DNA of 31,326 nt from Roseburia sp. (GCA_019411365.1 DXQT01000028.1:1-31326), one strand, 5' to 3'. Numbered from the stretch's first letter, positions 7,326-15,852 are shown. Program-made: numbers and translations. Notes: generated by a model from the letters alone, not told the origin.

Positions 7326-8053
7326 ATGAGGGCAAAACAAGTAACAGCCTTAATGATGGCTGCAACATTAGCAGTAACCAGCAATGGCGTTACAGCTTTG
7401 GCAGCACCGGCAGCCGATGCTGCTACAGAGAGTGCGGCAGTTGCTGAGGTAACAGAGGAGGAAGTGGAAGAAACAGAGGACGTTGTAAAGAGCACGGTTG
7501 ATGAAACACAAGAAGACGTCGAAGTGACAGCAACACCTAGCAAAACAGAGGCAACTTATGGTGAGAAAGTTACCATCACCACAAAATTAGATAAAATGTC
7601 AGATAAACTGACTGTGGATCAGTATGTATTATATGCTGGCAGTGATGTGGTAGAAAGCAATCAGACAGGTACATTTGAGATCACTCCGGTTAATGGTGTA
7701 ATTTATAAGGTACAGGTCATCTTTGTTAAGAGTGGACAGCAGGCAAAGGAATATAAGGAACTGTAAAACAGGCAACCAAGAAAGTTGTATTAAAAGTAGG
7801 CAAGAAGGTTGTAACAGGTAAGACCTATACCTTAAAGAAAGGTAAGAAAGCAACTGTAAAAGCAACTGTAACAGATGCAAAGGGCAAGAAAGTTACTTCC
7901 GGAAACCAGAAGATCAAATGGACTACTTCAAATAAGAAAGTAGCAACCATCAGCAAGAGCGGTAAGATCACAGCTAAGAAAGCAGGAACTGTAAAGATCA
8001 CAGCTAAGACAGCAGATGGTAAGAAAGTAACATTCAAAGTAAAAGTTAAATAA
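7326..8053 (+). pseudogene. Frameshifted secreted protein with bacterial Ig-like (Big_2) domain
   Basis: The first frame (7326-7766) encodes a signal peptide (residues 1 to about 27, ending ALAAPA), an acidic E/V/T-rich linker and a short beta-rich region, then stops. From 7757 the -1 frame stays open to 8053 and encodes a typical lysine-rich Big_2 domain: WTTSNKKVATISKSGKITA then KKAGTVKITA. Loss of one A from a TATAAAGG-like ancestor at about 7754-7758 would explain the break, giving YKGTVKQ across the join. No slippery heptamer lies in the 7757-7763 overlap, so programmed frameshifting is unlikely. A sequencing error remains possible. If intact, the product would be a secreted or surface protein of about 240 residues with no visible cell-wall anchor. 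Confidence 0.75.
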
Positions 8054-8137
8054 TTGAAAACCTGAAACATACGGACACATGACCTGAGATGCGATAATCC
8101 TCTGGTATCGGCATTGAGGGAAAATCAGGGATTACGA

Positions 8138-8171
8138 ACGGGCGGCATAAAGTTCTATGCCGCCCGTTTTG
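8138..8171 (+). terminator. Rho-independent terminator, split by the intron
   Basis: ACGGGCGGCATA (8138-8149) pairs perfectly with TATGCCGCCCGT (8156-8167), followed by only four T (8167-8170) before the intron begins. The flanking sequence resumes at 10021. It terminates the Ig-like gene. Confidence 0.85.
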
Positions 8172-10020
8172 GTTTGCGCGCCATGGGCGCGCTCTAATGG
8201 GTGAAAGTCCCGAACACGCCTAGGCAACGAGGAAGTGTATAGCAGAACAGCAAGGGTGTCCATCGTGAGGTGGAATCTGAAGGAAGCTGTAAGCAAACTC
8301 TTGGTCCGACGGACAGAAATCACATATAAGGCTCGGAAATACGGATAAGTCTGCCAAAAGAGATGAAGTCCTAAAGTTGCTGGAAGTACGAGTAGATGTG
8401 GCGGATAGATGAGAGGAAAGAGCGTGCACCTTAAGCGTGGAGGTCTCACAGAGGTTCCATTAGCCTAGTAACAACGAACTGTGAGAAGTCAGCCGAGCCC
8501 ATAGTAGTGAAGAAGTCTCTGTAATGGAGATGGAGCAAAGGGGCGAACAATCAATAAGTTTGAGTATGTCTTGAATTGCAGAAATGGCAACATCTGCCGT
8601 AACCAATCGGGAAAAGGGTGGTCAAATCAAGCGAGACGGAAAGGAAAGAACGCATGGACACAAGTAGTCTAATGGAGCAGATACTATCTAACGATAATCT
8701 CAACAGAGCATATCTGCAAGTCGTACGAAACAAAGGTGCCGAGGGAGTAGACGGAATGAAGTACACAGAACTCAAGGAATATCTTGCAAAGAACGGCGAA
8801 ATTATCAAGGAACAGTTGAGGATAAGAAAATATAAACCTCAACCAGTACGAAGAGTGGAGATACCAAAGCCTGATGGAGGTGTCAGAAACCTGGGAGTAC
8901 CGACAGTAACAGACAGATTCATACAACAAGCTATTGCACAGGTTTTAACACCAATCTATGAGGAACAATTCCATGACCATAGCTATGGATTCAGACCGAA
9001 CAGATGTGCACAGCAAGCAATCCTTACAGCACTCGATATGATGAATGACGGAAATGATTGGATTGTAGACATTGACTTGGAAAAGTTCTTTGACACAGTA
9101 AATCATGACAAACTTATGACTATCATAGGTAGAACTATTAAAGATGGAGATGTTATCTCTATTGTCAGAAAATACCTAGTCAGTGGAATCATGATTGACG
9201 ATGAGTATGAGGATTCTATCGTGGGAACACCTCAAGGTGGAAATCTCTCGCCATTATTGGCAAATATTATGCTGAACGAACTAGACAAGGAAATGGAAAA
9301 GAGAGGACTTAACTTTGTACGGTATGCGGATGACTGTATCATTATGGTCGGAAGTGAAATGTCTGCGAATAGAGTTATGAGAAATATCTCACGATTCATT
9401 GAGGAAAAACTAGGACTTAAAGTCAATATGACGAAGAGCAAAGTAGATAGACCAAGAGGAATTAAATACCTTGGGTTTGGATTCTACTACGATACAAGTG
9501 CACAGCAATTCAAGGCGAAACCACATGCAAAATCAGTAATGAAGTATAAGAAGAGGATGAGGGAACTCACTTGTCGTAGCTGGGGCGTTAGCAACAGCTA
9601 TAAAGTGGAGAGACTTAATCAGCTTATCAGAGGATGGATTAACTACTTTAAGATAGGTAGTATGAAAACTCTCTGTAGAGAACTTGATGGAAACATTAGA
9701 TATAGAATACGCATGTGTATTTGGAAACATTGGAAAACACCACAAAACAAAGAGAAGAATTTGGTTAAACTCGGCGTTCCAAGATGGGCGGCACATAAAG
9801 TTGCAAATACTGGCAATCGGTATGCACACATGTGTCACAATGGATGGATACAAAAGGCTATAAGCACAAAGAGACTAACTTCATTTGGATTAGTCTCAAT
9901 GTTAGATTACTACACCGAAAGGTGTGTTACTTGTTAAGTTGATTGAACCGCCGTGTACCGAACGGTACGCACGGTGGTGTGAGAGGTCGGGAAATCACTC
10001 AGATTTCCCTCCTACTCGAT
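8172..10020 (+). mobile_element. Group II intron with maturase/reverse transcriptase, about 1.85 kb
   Basis: The 5' part (about 8172-8653) is non-coding and structured, with the GGGTGAAAGTCCCGAA motif (8199-8214) common in domain I of bacterial group II introns. The ORF lies in domain IV. Domain V is visible at about 9951-9981 (ACCGCCGTG / CACGGTGGT with a GAAC tetraloop-like tip), followed by domain VI (9983-10020) ending CCTACTCGAT, a standard bacterial 3' end. The 5' boundary, about GTTTGCG at 8172, is not the textbook GTGYG and may be off by a base or two. The intron sits immediately after a terminator hairpin, a site preference known for bacterial class C introns. Confidence 0.85.
8654..9937 (+). 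CDS. ltrA: Group II intron reverse transcriptase/maturase
   Basis: A 427-residue intron-encoded protein that helps splicing and copies the intron into DNA targets. The reverse-transcriptase fingers and palm include GVDGMKYTEL, IPKPDGGVRNLGVPTV, GFRPNRCAQQA, DIDLEKFFDTVNHD, GTPQGGNLSPLLANIMLNELD and the catalytic YADD (residues 224-227). The maturase (X) domain follows (SYKVERLNQLIRGWINYFK). No HNH endonuclease domain follows, so target cleavage would need another route, such as insertion at replication forks. The start at 8654 follows AAGGAA; a longer GTG start at 8618 has no ribosome site. The frame is intact with all key residues, so the intron may be active. Confidence 0.93.
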   Translation: MDTSSLMEQILSNDNLNRAYLQVVRNKGAEGVDGMKYTELKEYLAKNGEIIKEQLRIRKYKPQPVRRVEIPKPDGGVRNLGVPTVTDRFIQQAIAQVLTPIYEEQFHDHSYGFRPNRCAQQAILTALDMMNDGNDWIVDIDLEKFFDTVNHDKLMTIIGRTIKDGDVISIVRKYLVSGIMIDDEYEDSIVGTPQGGNLSPLLANIMLNELDKEMEKRGLNFVRYADDCIIMVGSEMSANRVMRNISRFIEEKLGLKVNMTKSKVDRPRGIKYLGFGFYYDTSAQQFKAKPHAKSVMKYKKRMRELTCRSWGVSNSYKVERLNQLIRGWINYFKIGSMKTLCRELDGNIRYRIRMCIWKHWKTPQNKEKNLVKLGVPRWAAHKVANTGNRYAHMCHNGWIQKAISTKRLTSFGLVSMLDYYTERCVTC

Positions 10021-10095
10021 TGTAAAATATGTCTAATATGGTATAGCCGGATGTGTTGCAGTTTTCACAAAAATAATTTGAAAACGCTTATTTTG

Positions 10096-10125
10096 CTGAC
10101 TTTTTGGGGAAAATAATGATATAGT
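10096..10125 (+). promoter_or_regulatory. Candidate extended -10 promoter of the CarD-like gene
   Basis: TGATATAGT (10117-10125) is an extended -10 element, with a weak CTGACT (10096-10101) 18 bp upstream of TATAGT. It lies 72 bp before the CarD-like start. Confidence 0.4.
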
Positions 10126-10197
10126 AAAAATACTGGGTGGAGAATTACCTGTATGTTATCGTTTAAAATGGAAACTGGAGAAAGGAGAATCAGAAGA

Positions 10198-10695
10198 ATG
10201 TTTGAAATCGGAGAATATGTTGTGTGTGGCGCGAAAGGTGTCTGTCAGATCAGGGATATTACCCATATTGATATGTCGGGAGCAGACAAAGAGAAGCTGT
10301 ATTACGTTTTAGCCCCGGTCGGAGATAAGAATGGGACTATTTATGTTCCGACGGACAGTGAAAAGATTATAATGCGCAGAACGATTTCAAAAGAAGAGGC
10401 AGAGAGGCTGATTGACGAATTACCGCAGATTGAGCTTCTGTGGGTGCCGGATGACAAACAGCGTGAGGAAACATACAAAGAGGCACTCCGTACCTGTGAT
10501 TATCATGCATGGGTGAGCATTGTAAAGACTTTGTATCAGCGGAAAAAAGAGCGGTTGGCACAGGGAAAGAAAGCAACTGCAGTGGATGAACGCTATATGA
10601 AAGCGGCCGAAAATGGACTGTATGGTGAGTTGTCGCTGACGCTTGGAGTACCGAGGGAAAAGATGGAAGATTATATCAGAGAGAGACTTTCGTAA
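10198..10695 (+). CDS. CarD-like transcriptional regulator
   Basis: A 165-residue protein. The N-terminal CarD/TRCF RNA-polymerase-interacting domain is recognisable (FEIGEYVVCGAKGVCQI, then LYYVLAP and TIYVPTD), and the C-terminal part is helical (EEAERLIDELPQIELLWVPDD, then MKAAENGLYGELSLTLGV). CarD proteins bind the RNA polymerase beta subunit and adjust promoter opening, often for rRNA genes. The ATG at 10198 is preferred because AAAGGAGA lies 9 nt upstream; the in-frame start at 10153 has no such site. The gene is monocistronic, with its own promoter and terminator. Many Clostridia carry several small CarD paralogues, so this need not be the essential copy. Confidence 0.85.
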   Translation: MFEIGEYVVCGAKGVCQIRDITHIDMSGADKEKLYYVLAPVGDKNGTIYVPTDSEKIIMRRTISKEEAERLIDELPQIELLWVPDDKQREETYKEALRTCDYHAWVSIVKTLYQRKKERLAQGKKATAVDERYMKAAENGLYGELSLTLGVPREKMEDYIRERLS

Positions 10696-10743
10696 GGAAG
10701 GGATTTGACCGGATAGTGAGTGTACAGACAGACGGATCGTCAG

Positions 10744-10810
10744 AAAAAAAGGTGGGCAGCTGGCAGAAATTTGATCCTGGGATCAATTCTGGAAGCTGTC
10801 CACCTTTTTT
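10744..10810. terminator. Bidirectional terminator between convergent genes
   Basis: GGTGGGCAGCT (10751-10761) pairs with AGCTGTCCACC (10794-10804), with an inner TGATC/GATCA stem. It is flanked by an A run on the left and a T run on the right, so it can terminate both the CarD-like gene (plus) and the DUF4317 gene (minus). Confidence 0.85.
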
Positions 10811-10832
10811 AGAAGGGATTGTTATGTAACTG

Positions 10833-12089
10833 TCAGATCGTCGTGTTCACGCCGTTAACGGCAGCATGTTCATCCTCGTCCATCGGGATGACAAGGCATT
10901 TCCTGCCGTCGATGACCTGGGAGTGGATCTGGTCGACTTTTTCCGGTTTGACACGCAGAATGACGTCGTAGGTCTTGACTGCCGGGACGTCATCCCCGTC
11001 AGATTCTTCTACCGGAAGAGTGCGTGTTTCTTCTAACTGCTGTTTCAAATTTTCAACCTGCTGTACCAACTCTAATTTTTCTTTGCGTCTGGCATTTGCC
11101 TCCACCAGTTTCGGATCTACTAAATGTTCTGCGACCGGGACTTCTTCTCCAAATACATTTTCATAGGTCTGTTCGATCACAGCTGCCTGTTCTTCGGTCA
11201 CACCGCTCTCTGCGAGTACGGAAGAGATTGTGCTCTTTGTGACAGGAACCGGTTCCGGTTCTGGTTCATCTTCTAAAGCAACCGGGATCAGGTCATTTAA
11301 GTTGTCCTGGATATCCATGAAAATGGCATCGCTTTCGTCATCATCTTCCCCGATGACTTCTTTTACAATGCTCTGGAACGTAAGTTTCTGTTCGGTAGCT
11401 GTAAATTTAGAGCCACAGCCAAGACCGGATTCCATAAATTCGGAGTGCGGTGTCTTGGTGTCTCTGGTGTAAAACATGACAGAGTGGATATCAGTGCTCC
11501 GGTCGGTAAAAGCAGGGAAAACAAATCCGGTGTCCGGAGCTCCAACGACCCAGTCGCGGATACGCGGTCCGATGCGGTTTTCATCCTCACGGTAGCCAAG
11601 TCCCGGTTTGGTCAGGTTGACCGGGCAGATCGCGCAGAGCAGATACTCGTAAACTTCCTCGGACTCGTCTAATTTATTATTATCAGAAGTTTTTGTCATA
11701 ACGTCGTAGGCATCGTGGAATACAAGGATCAGATAGTTTCCGACATAGTCGTAGCTGTCAATGACAAGATCATAAAATGCATCCATCAGATCATCATTTT
11801 TTAAGGCACTCTCGCGCAGTCCCATCAAAAACTGCTGTCTGCCGCCGGCAGCTTCCTCCGCAGTCGGAAATTCCAGCTCTAAAAGGTTATTTCCAATCGT
11901 ACCGGACATTATTTTTTTTGCAATCTCCAAGTATTTGTAAAATTCCTCATCTTCCAGATTTAAAAATGTCTCCCCGAAAGAAGTTACCTTATTGTGGTCG
12001 GCATCCACATAGCAGCCGCACAGTCTTGTAAAAGTGCAGGCATCTTTCTTAAAACGCCGTTTTAATTCTAAAATATCTTTTTTGTTCAT
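10833..12089 (-). CDS. DUF4317 family protein, function unknown
   Basis: A 418-residue cytoplasmic protein of a family I recognise from Lachnospiraceae and relatives; no function is established. The N-terminal NKKDILELKRRFKKD start and the repeated acidic stretches fit the family. The first 230 residues look globular (FTRLCGCYVDADHNKV, then FPAFTDRSTDIHSVMFYTRD). A short coiled coil lies near residues 320-350 (RRKEKLELVQQVENLKQQLEE), followed by an acidic linker and a small C-terminal beta/alpha domain. The start at 12089 is chosen over 12122 because GGAG lies 8-10 nt upstream. It has its own minus-strand promoter, so it is probably independent of the upstream acetylation operon. Confidence 0.8.
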   Translation of the reverse strand: MNKKDILELKRRFKKDACTFTRLCGCYVDADHNKVTSFGETFLNLEDEEFYKYLEIAKKIMSGTIGNNLLELEFPTAEEAAGGRQQFLMGLRESALKNDDLMDAFYDLVIDSYDYVGNYLILVFHDAYDVMTKTSDNNKLDESEEVYEYLLCAICPVNLTKPGLGYREDENRIGPRIRDWVVGAPDTGFVFPAFTDRSTDIHSVMFYTRDTKTPHSEFMESGLGCGSKFTATEQKLTFQSIVKEVIGEDDDESDAIFMDIQDNLNDLIPVALEDEPEPEPVPVTKSTISSVLAESGVTEEQAAVIEQTYENVFGEEVPVAEHLVDPKLVEANARRKEKLELVQQVENLKQQLEETRTLPVEESDGDDVPAVKTYDVILRVKPEKVDQIHSQVIDGRKCLVIPMDEDEHAAVNGVNTTI

Positions 12090-12170
12090 AAATCTATATC
12101 TCCGTTTCTGAGGGGATGCCATACAAAAGATAGCGCAGGCTGTTTCATGTCCCCGTAATCTGCAGGAAAT

Positions 12171-12199
12171 ATTATAACGAAATTTTAAAACCGGTGCAA
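12171..12199 (-). promoter_or_regulatory. Promoter of the DUF4317 gene
   Basis: On the minus strand TTGCAC (12199-12194) and TATAAT (12176-12171) are separated by 17 bp. It lies just past the stop codon of the SGNH gene and about 80 bp before the DUF4317 start. Confidence 0.7.
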
Positions 12200-12203
12200 G
12201 GGG

Positions 12204-13043
12204 TTATGATTTCCCGTCACGGACAACGGCGTGCTCCATTAACCAGTCACACCATACTGCGTAGTATTTTCCGAGGGGATGCGCATTATCATTGCTGTAC
12301 TGTGTGCCGAGATTGCCGTTTGCATCGTCAAAAAGTTCATTGATGTCCAGATAATAAATGGTCCGTTGATCGGCTAATGTCGAAATTTTTTGATTAAAGG
12401 CGTTGATATTGGCATTATTGAATGTCTTATCCGAGTCTGAGCGCTGTGCAGTCACATGAAGATTTGCTTCCACATAAATGATCGCATCCGGCTGCATGGT
12501 TTGCAGAAAATTTACAAACGACGCATATTTTTCAAATGTCTGTGTGACATCGTAGCCAAGTTCATTAATGCCGAGCATCAGATATATTTTATGATAGGTA
12601 TGGCTGGCTAAAAGATCAGAGATACTGACCTTTCCGATACCGTCCACCATAATTTTTTTATTTTCCAGCTCATAGATACTGAGACCCGAATCACAATAAA
12701 AGGTGGCATTGCCCAACGTACCATATTCTTTTAATCCGACGGTGCGGGAATCACCGATCATTAAAGCGTCATCGAAATAATCTGCATCAACAGTGGTCAT
12801 TTCTGTCATCGGAATTTCTGTGTCCGGGATATCCTGCCGGTCTGTATTGTCAGATGGCGCACCGGAAGTGTCCGATGGTGTCGTGGTGTCCTGTTTTTGT
12901 GCGGCGGAGACAGAAGACACGGACAAGGACGTATTTTTGGCTGCATTTATGTTTAACGTTACATATAAGTAAATGAGTGGAATCAGAAGGCAGCTTATCA
13001 AAAAGAAAAAATAAAACAATATGGCAGATATTTTTTTTCGCAT
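12204..13043 (-). CDS. Membrane-anchored SGNH/GDSL hydrolase, acyl-transfer partner
   Basis: A 279-residue protein. One N-terminal membrane segment (about residues 7-30) and an S/T/D-rich linker (about 40-85) place the catalytic domain outside the cell. The SGNH features are all present: GDS with nucleophile S99, G158-I-N160 (block III), and D252-x2-H255 completing the triad. It follows the MBOAT gene by 12 bp with GAAGGAA between them. MBOAT plus SGNH pairs (AlgI with AlgJ/AlgX, PatA with PatB, DltB with DltD) carry acyl groups across the membrane and place them on cell-surface polymers. A plain extracellular esterase is the alternative role. Substrate unknown; peptidoglycan is favoured by the operon context. 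Confidence 0.85.
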   Translation of the reverse strand: MRKKISAILFYFFFLISCLLIPLIYLYVTLNINAAKNTSLSVSSVSAAQKQDTTTPSDTSGAPSDNTDRQDIPDTEIPMTEMTTVDADYFDDALMIGDSRTVGLKEYGTLGNATFYCDSGLSIYELENKKIMVDGIGKVSISDLLASHTYHKIYLMLGINELGYDVTQTFEKYASFVNFLQTMQPDAIIYVEANLHVTAQRSDSDKTFNNANINAFNQKISTLADQRTIYYLDINELFDDANGNLGTQYSNDNAHPLGKYYAVWCDWLMEHAVVRDGKS

Positions 13044-13055
13044 AGTGTTCCTTCG

Positions 13056-14408
13056 TTAAAATCTGAAATATAAAAATGGGTCATTAGAGCCAACGTAAAT
13101 ACAGTAAACAGAAGCCCAGAAAATTGCCAGATAGACAAAAATTTCTGGCACAGAGCCCCTGATTTTTTTTAAAAAGCGGACCGGAAGCCTTGTAGAAAAA
13201 AGGAAGCCGGCAGGGATGATAAAGCGGAAATCATTTAAATTTTTCCAGAAATCATTCACATAAATAATGGCATCATCGGCGGAAAAAAATGGAAATAATT
13301 TCCGGGTGTAGACTTCGATACTGCCGGGATCACTGATTCCAAAGAGCATCCACGACAATGGGATCAGAACTGCCATATAAAGATGTCCGGCCAGCGCGTA
13401 TCGGTCCGTCAATTTTTTCAACAGCAGTTTTTCTGTCAATACAATGACGAACAGGGAAAATCCCCACAGAATAAAATGAAATTCTGTGCCATGCCAGATT
13501 CCGGTAAGTATCCACACGACAAGCAGGTTGCGGATCCATTTGCAGGTACCTGTGCGGTTGCCGCCAAGTGGAATATAGATGTAGGTCTGAAACCATTGTC
13601 CAAGTGTAATATGCCAGCGCCGCCAGAATTCTGTCATGCTTGTGGAGAGATAGGGGTGCATAAAGTTTATGGGAAGCTTAAAACCAAGCATTCTGCCCAG
13701 ACCTGCTGCCATCAGGGAATAACCATAAAAATCAAAGTAAATCTGGAAAGAATATGCATAGATTCCAAGCCATGCAAGCGGCGTGGAGATACTTTCATAT
13801 CCGATCGTGCCAACATTTGCCCACAGACTGCCAAACTGATTCGCCAGAATCGCTTTTAAGCCAAGTCCCCGGATAAAAAGTTTCATACCCTCCGCCAGAT
13901 TTTCGGGCAGAAAGCGTCTTGCGCTGTGAAGCTGCCTGCGCAGCATCTCATACGGGGTAATTGGTCCGGAAATTAATTTTGGGAACATGCTGATGTAAGT
14001 GCCGAATGTCACAAAATCCCGTTCCGGTAAAATACGTCCGTAATAGATATCAAAAAGATATGCAGTCAGCTGGAACGTATAAAAACTGATTCCGAGCGGC
14101 AGAGATAAATGTCTGGAATATTTAAACAAAAACAACCATAAAAAATCGAAAAAAATAACTTTTGTCAAAAAGAGTCTCTTTTTTCTTGGATTGTGTATCT
14201 GATAAAGGCGGATTCCGAACACATAATTGAGATAGGTCAGAACCATTAACAGAAACAGTGCATATGGCTGTTTGATCACTCCGACTGCATAAAACAGGAT
14301 GCTCCCTGCAAAGAGCGTACTGTTTCTGAAAGCAGCAGGTGTGACATAATAGGCAAACAGAAATAATGGCAAAAAAATAAAAATAAAGTTGAGACTGCTA
14401 AATACCAT
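13056..14408 (-). CDS. MBOAT-family O-acyltransferase, AlgI/PatA-like
   Basis: A 450-residue polytopic membrane protein with about ten to twelve hydrophobic segments and the AlgI/DltB layout: N-terminal FSSLNFIFIFLPLFLFAYY, PLGISFYTFQLTAYLFDIYYG, FPKLISGPITPYE, EFWRRWHITLG, and WHGTEFHFILWG containing the expected catalytic histidine H306. Such proteins pass an acetyl group from the cytoplasm through the membrane to an extracellular SGNH partner, which is the next gene. AAAGGA lies 9 nt before the ATG, and the gene starts 29 bp after the anti-sigma gene, with no terminator between. Family is certain. The O-acetylated polymer could be peptidoglycan, a teichoic acid or an exopolysaccharide. Confidence 0.92.
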   Translation of the reverse strand: MVFSSLNFIFIFLPLFLFAYYVTPAAFRNSTLFAGSILFYAVGVIKQPYALFLLMVLTYLNYVFGIRLYQIHNPRKKRLFLTKVIFFDFLWLFLFKYSRHLSLPLGISFYTFQLTAYLFDIYYGRILPERDFVTFGTYISMFPKLISGPITPYEMLRRQLHSARRFLPENLAEGMKLFIRGLGLKAILANQFGSLWANVGTIGYESISTPLAWLGIYAYSFQIYFDFYGYSLMAAGLGRMLGFKLPINFMHPYLSTSMTEFWRRWHITLGQWFQTYIYIPLGGNRTGTCKWIRNLLVVWILTGIWHGTEFHFILWGFSLFVIVLTEKLLLKKLTDRYALAGHLYMAVLIPLSWMLFGISDPGSIEVYTRKLFPFFSADDAIIYVNDFWKNLNDFRFIIPAGFLFSTRLPVRFLKKIRGSVPEIFVYLAIFWASVYCIYVGSNDPFLYFRF

Positions 14409-14437
14409 GCCAGGATCCTTTACTGCATAGACATTTC

Positions 14438-15346
14438 TTATTTTAAAATATCGGCGATCACATCGTGCGGGATCGTAAATTCCACAACACCCATAGACAT
14501 CGGACCGACATCGCCCTCGTTGAAGCTGATGACGAGATTTCCGTCAGCATTAATATAGAAGGAAGTGTCATCGTTAATGGAGGTAAAGTTCCATTCAGGA
14601 ACTTCCGTATCATCCAGCCAGTAGGAGACATTTTCATCGGCATCCATCTGCCCGCGCATCTGGGATTTGATGTTTTCACTGATCGGAGTGATATAGTCAG
14701 ATCCCTCTTTAAAAAGATCTTTTAACGCAAGGCGTTCCCCGGTCTTTAAATCAATCGTGTAATAATAATCCATCTCATAACCGCTTCCGGCAGCCTGATA
14801 ACACATCAGTTTTAAGGTAAAATAGTCGTCAGTTGTGTTGATGACCTCATGTTTGATCATGATATCCTGATAACCTTCGTTGTTCATGTTCTGTTTGAAC
14901 TCTGCGATCAGGCTGTCGCTGATCTTTTCAATCTCCGCATTGATCTCATCGGTTGATTTCTTTAAATTTTCCCCAACCGGTTCTTCCGTTGTTATTTCAG
15001 TGGAAGCGACAGTTTCCGGTACCAGTTTTGGAACATTGACATCGGCGTTGTTTCTGTCGCTGCTGTACTGGTAATCGCGGAATGTGACGACCTCGATCAA
15101 ATTTCCAAGCAGTGGGATCTGTTCCATCGCATAGGCGACACTCGGTGAAGTATTTGGCAGGATGACAAACGCTGCGATCGCTGCGGCAGCGCCAACCCAG
15201 ATTCTTGTGATAATGGTTTTATTGTGTTTGTTCTTCTTCTCGGCTTTCGCCTGATTCATTTTTTCTTTCATTTTTATGACCTCTTTTTCAGGCATTTGCG
15301 AGGTGTCATAGGATTTTTTTAATTCATAAAAATCATTTGTGTTCAT
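14438..15346 (-). CDS. RsiV-like anti-sigma factor with DUF3298 domain
   Basis: A 302-residue single-pass membrane protein. The cytoplasmic part (residues 1-45, basic) would hold the sigma factor. A membrane helix lies at about 49-63, followed at once by SVAYAME, whose A71-Y-A73 looks like a signal-peptidase site. The extracellular region ends in a DUF3298 domain (DLKTGERLALKDLFKEGS, then NLVISFNEGDVGPMSMGVVEF). In B. subtilis RsiV, lysozyme binding to this region permits signal-peptidase cleavage and releases SigV. The ATG overlaps the sigma-factor stop by four bases (ATGA), implying coupled translation. Ligand identity here is inference. Confidence 0.82.
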   Translation of the reverse strand: MNTNDFYELKKSYDTSQMPEKEVIKMKEKMNQAKAEKKNKHNKTIITRIWVGAAAAIAAFVILPNTSPSVAYAMEQIPLLGNLIEVVTFRDYQYSSDRNNADVNVPKLVPETVASTEITTEEPVGENLKKSTDEINAEIEKISDSLIAEFKQNMNNEGYQDIMIKHEVINTTDDYFTLKLMCYQAAGSGYEMDYYYTIDLKTGERLALKDLFKEGSDYITPISENIKSQMRGQMDADENVSYWLDDTEVPEWNFTSINDDTSFYINADGNLVISFNEGDVGPMSMGVVEFTIPHDVIADILK

Positions 15347-15852
15347 TCGGTTACCTCCATTTTCAGTTTTAACTTCTGCATACTGCGGTACAGACGGCTT
15401 TTTATGGTATTGACATTTTCATTTAAGACGCGGGCGATATCTTCGATTTTTAAGTCCTCGAAATACCGAAGTTCCACGATCGCCTTATCCTCCGGGGACA
15501 AAGAATCGAGCGCAGTTCTAAGATCTAAGTCCTGATACTGGTCCGGTTTTCCCTCTGCGATCAGTGAATCCTCGTAAGAAATGGTATCCGGCCGCTTTAA
15601 ATGATGAAAAATCTCATTTAACATGATGCGGTAAATCCAGGTCGCCGCATATTCCGGCTGCCTTAGGGAAGCACTGTTTTTGATCGCCAGATAGGCTCCG
15701 TTTTGTACAATGTCACTGGCATCGTCGGGATTATGTACATAGCTGTATGCAAGATGATAGTAGCGGTTGTAATTCTCAAGCAGCAATCGTTCGATGAGAT
15801 CATCATTAGATTCTGCTGTATGTTTTTTTTCTTTTCCGGAAAAGAATTTCAA
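15343..15852 (-). CDS. ECF-type RNA polymerase sigma factor, SigV-like
   Basis: A 169-residue extracytoplasmic-function sigma factor. Region 2 is seen in YYHLAYSYVHNPDDASDIVQ and ATWIYRIMLNEIFHHLKR. Region 4 (SPEDKAIVELRYFEDLKIED, then NENVNTIKSRLYRSMQKL) is the -35 recognition helix-turn-helix. I place the start at TTG 15852, because AAGGAGG sits 8 nt upstream and the resulting length is normal for ECF factors; the longer frame to 15951 would translate the promoter region. The gene overlaps its anti-sigma gene and probably autoregulates from 15901-15931. It is the first gene of the four-gene minus-strand operon. Confidence 0.88.
   Translation of the reverse strand: MKFFSGKEKKHTAESNDDLIERLLLENYNRYYHLAYSYVHNPDDASDIVQNGAYLAIKNSASLRQPEYAATWIYRIMLNEIFHHLKRPDTISYEDSLIAEGKPDQYQDLDLRTALDSLSPEDKAIVELRYFEDLKIEDIARVLNENVNTIKSRLYRSMQKLKLKMEVTE

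Noticed and set aside
7754..7768. Programmed -1 frameshift in the Ig-like gene
   Set aside because: The only window where both frames are open (7757-7763) holds no X XXY YYZ slippery heptamer, and tRNA re-pairing there would be poor. A mutation or sequence error is simpler.
13383..13859. 158-codon plus-strand ORF opposite the MBOAT gene
   Set aside because: It is antisense to a clear MBOAT coding sequence with intact motifs, and its translation has no family character.
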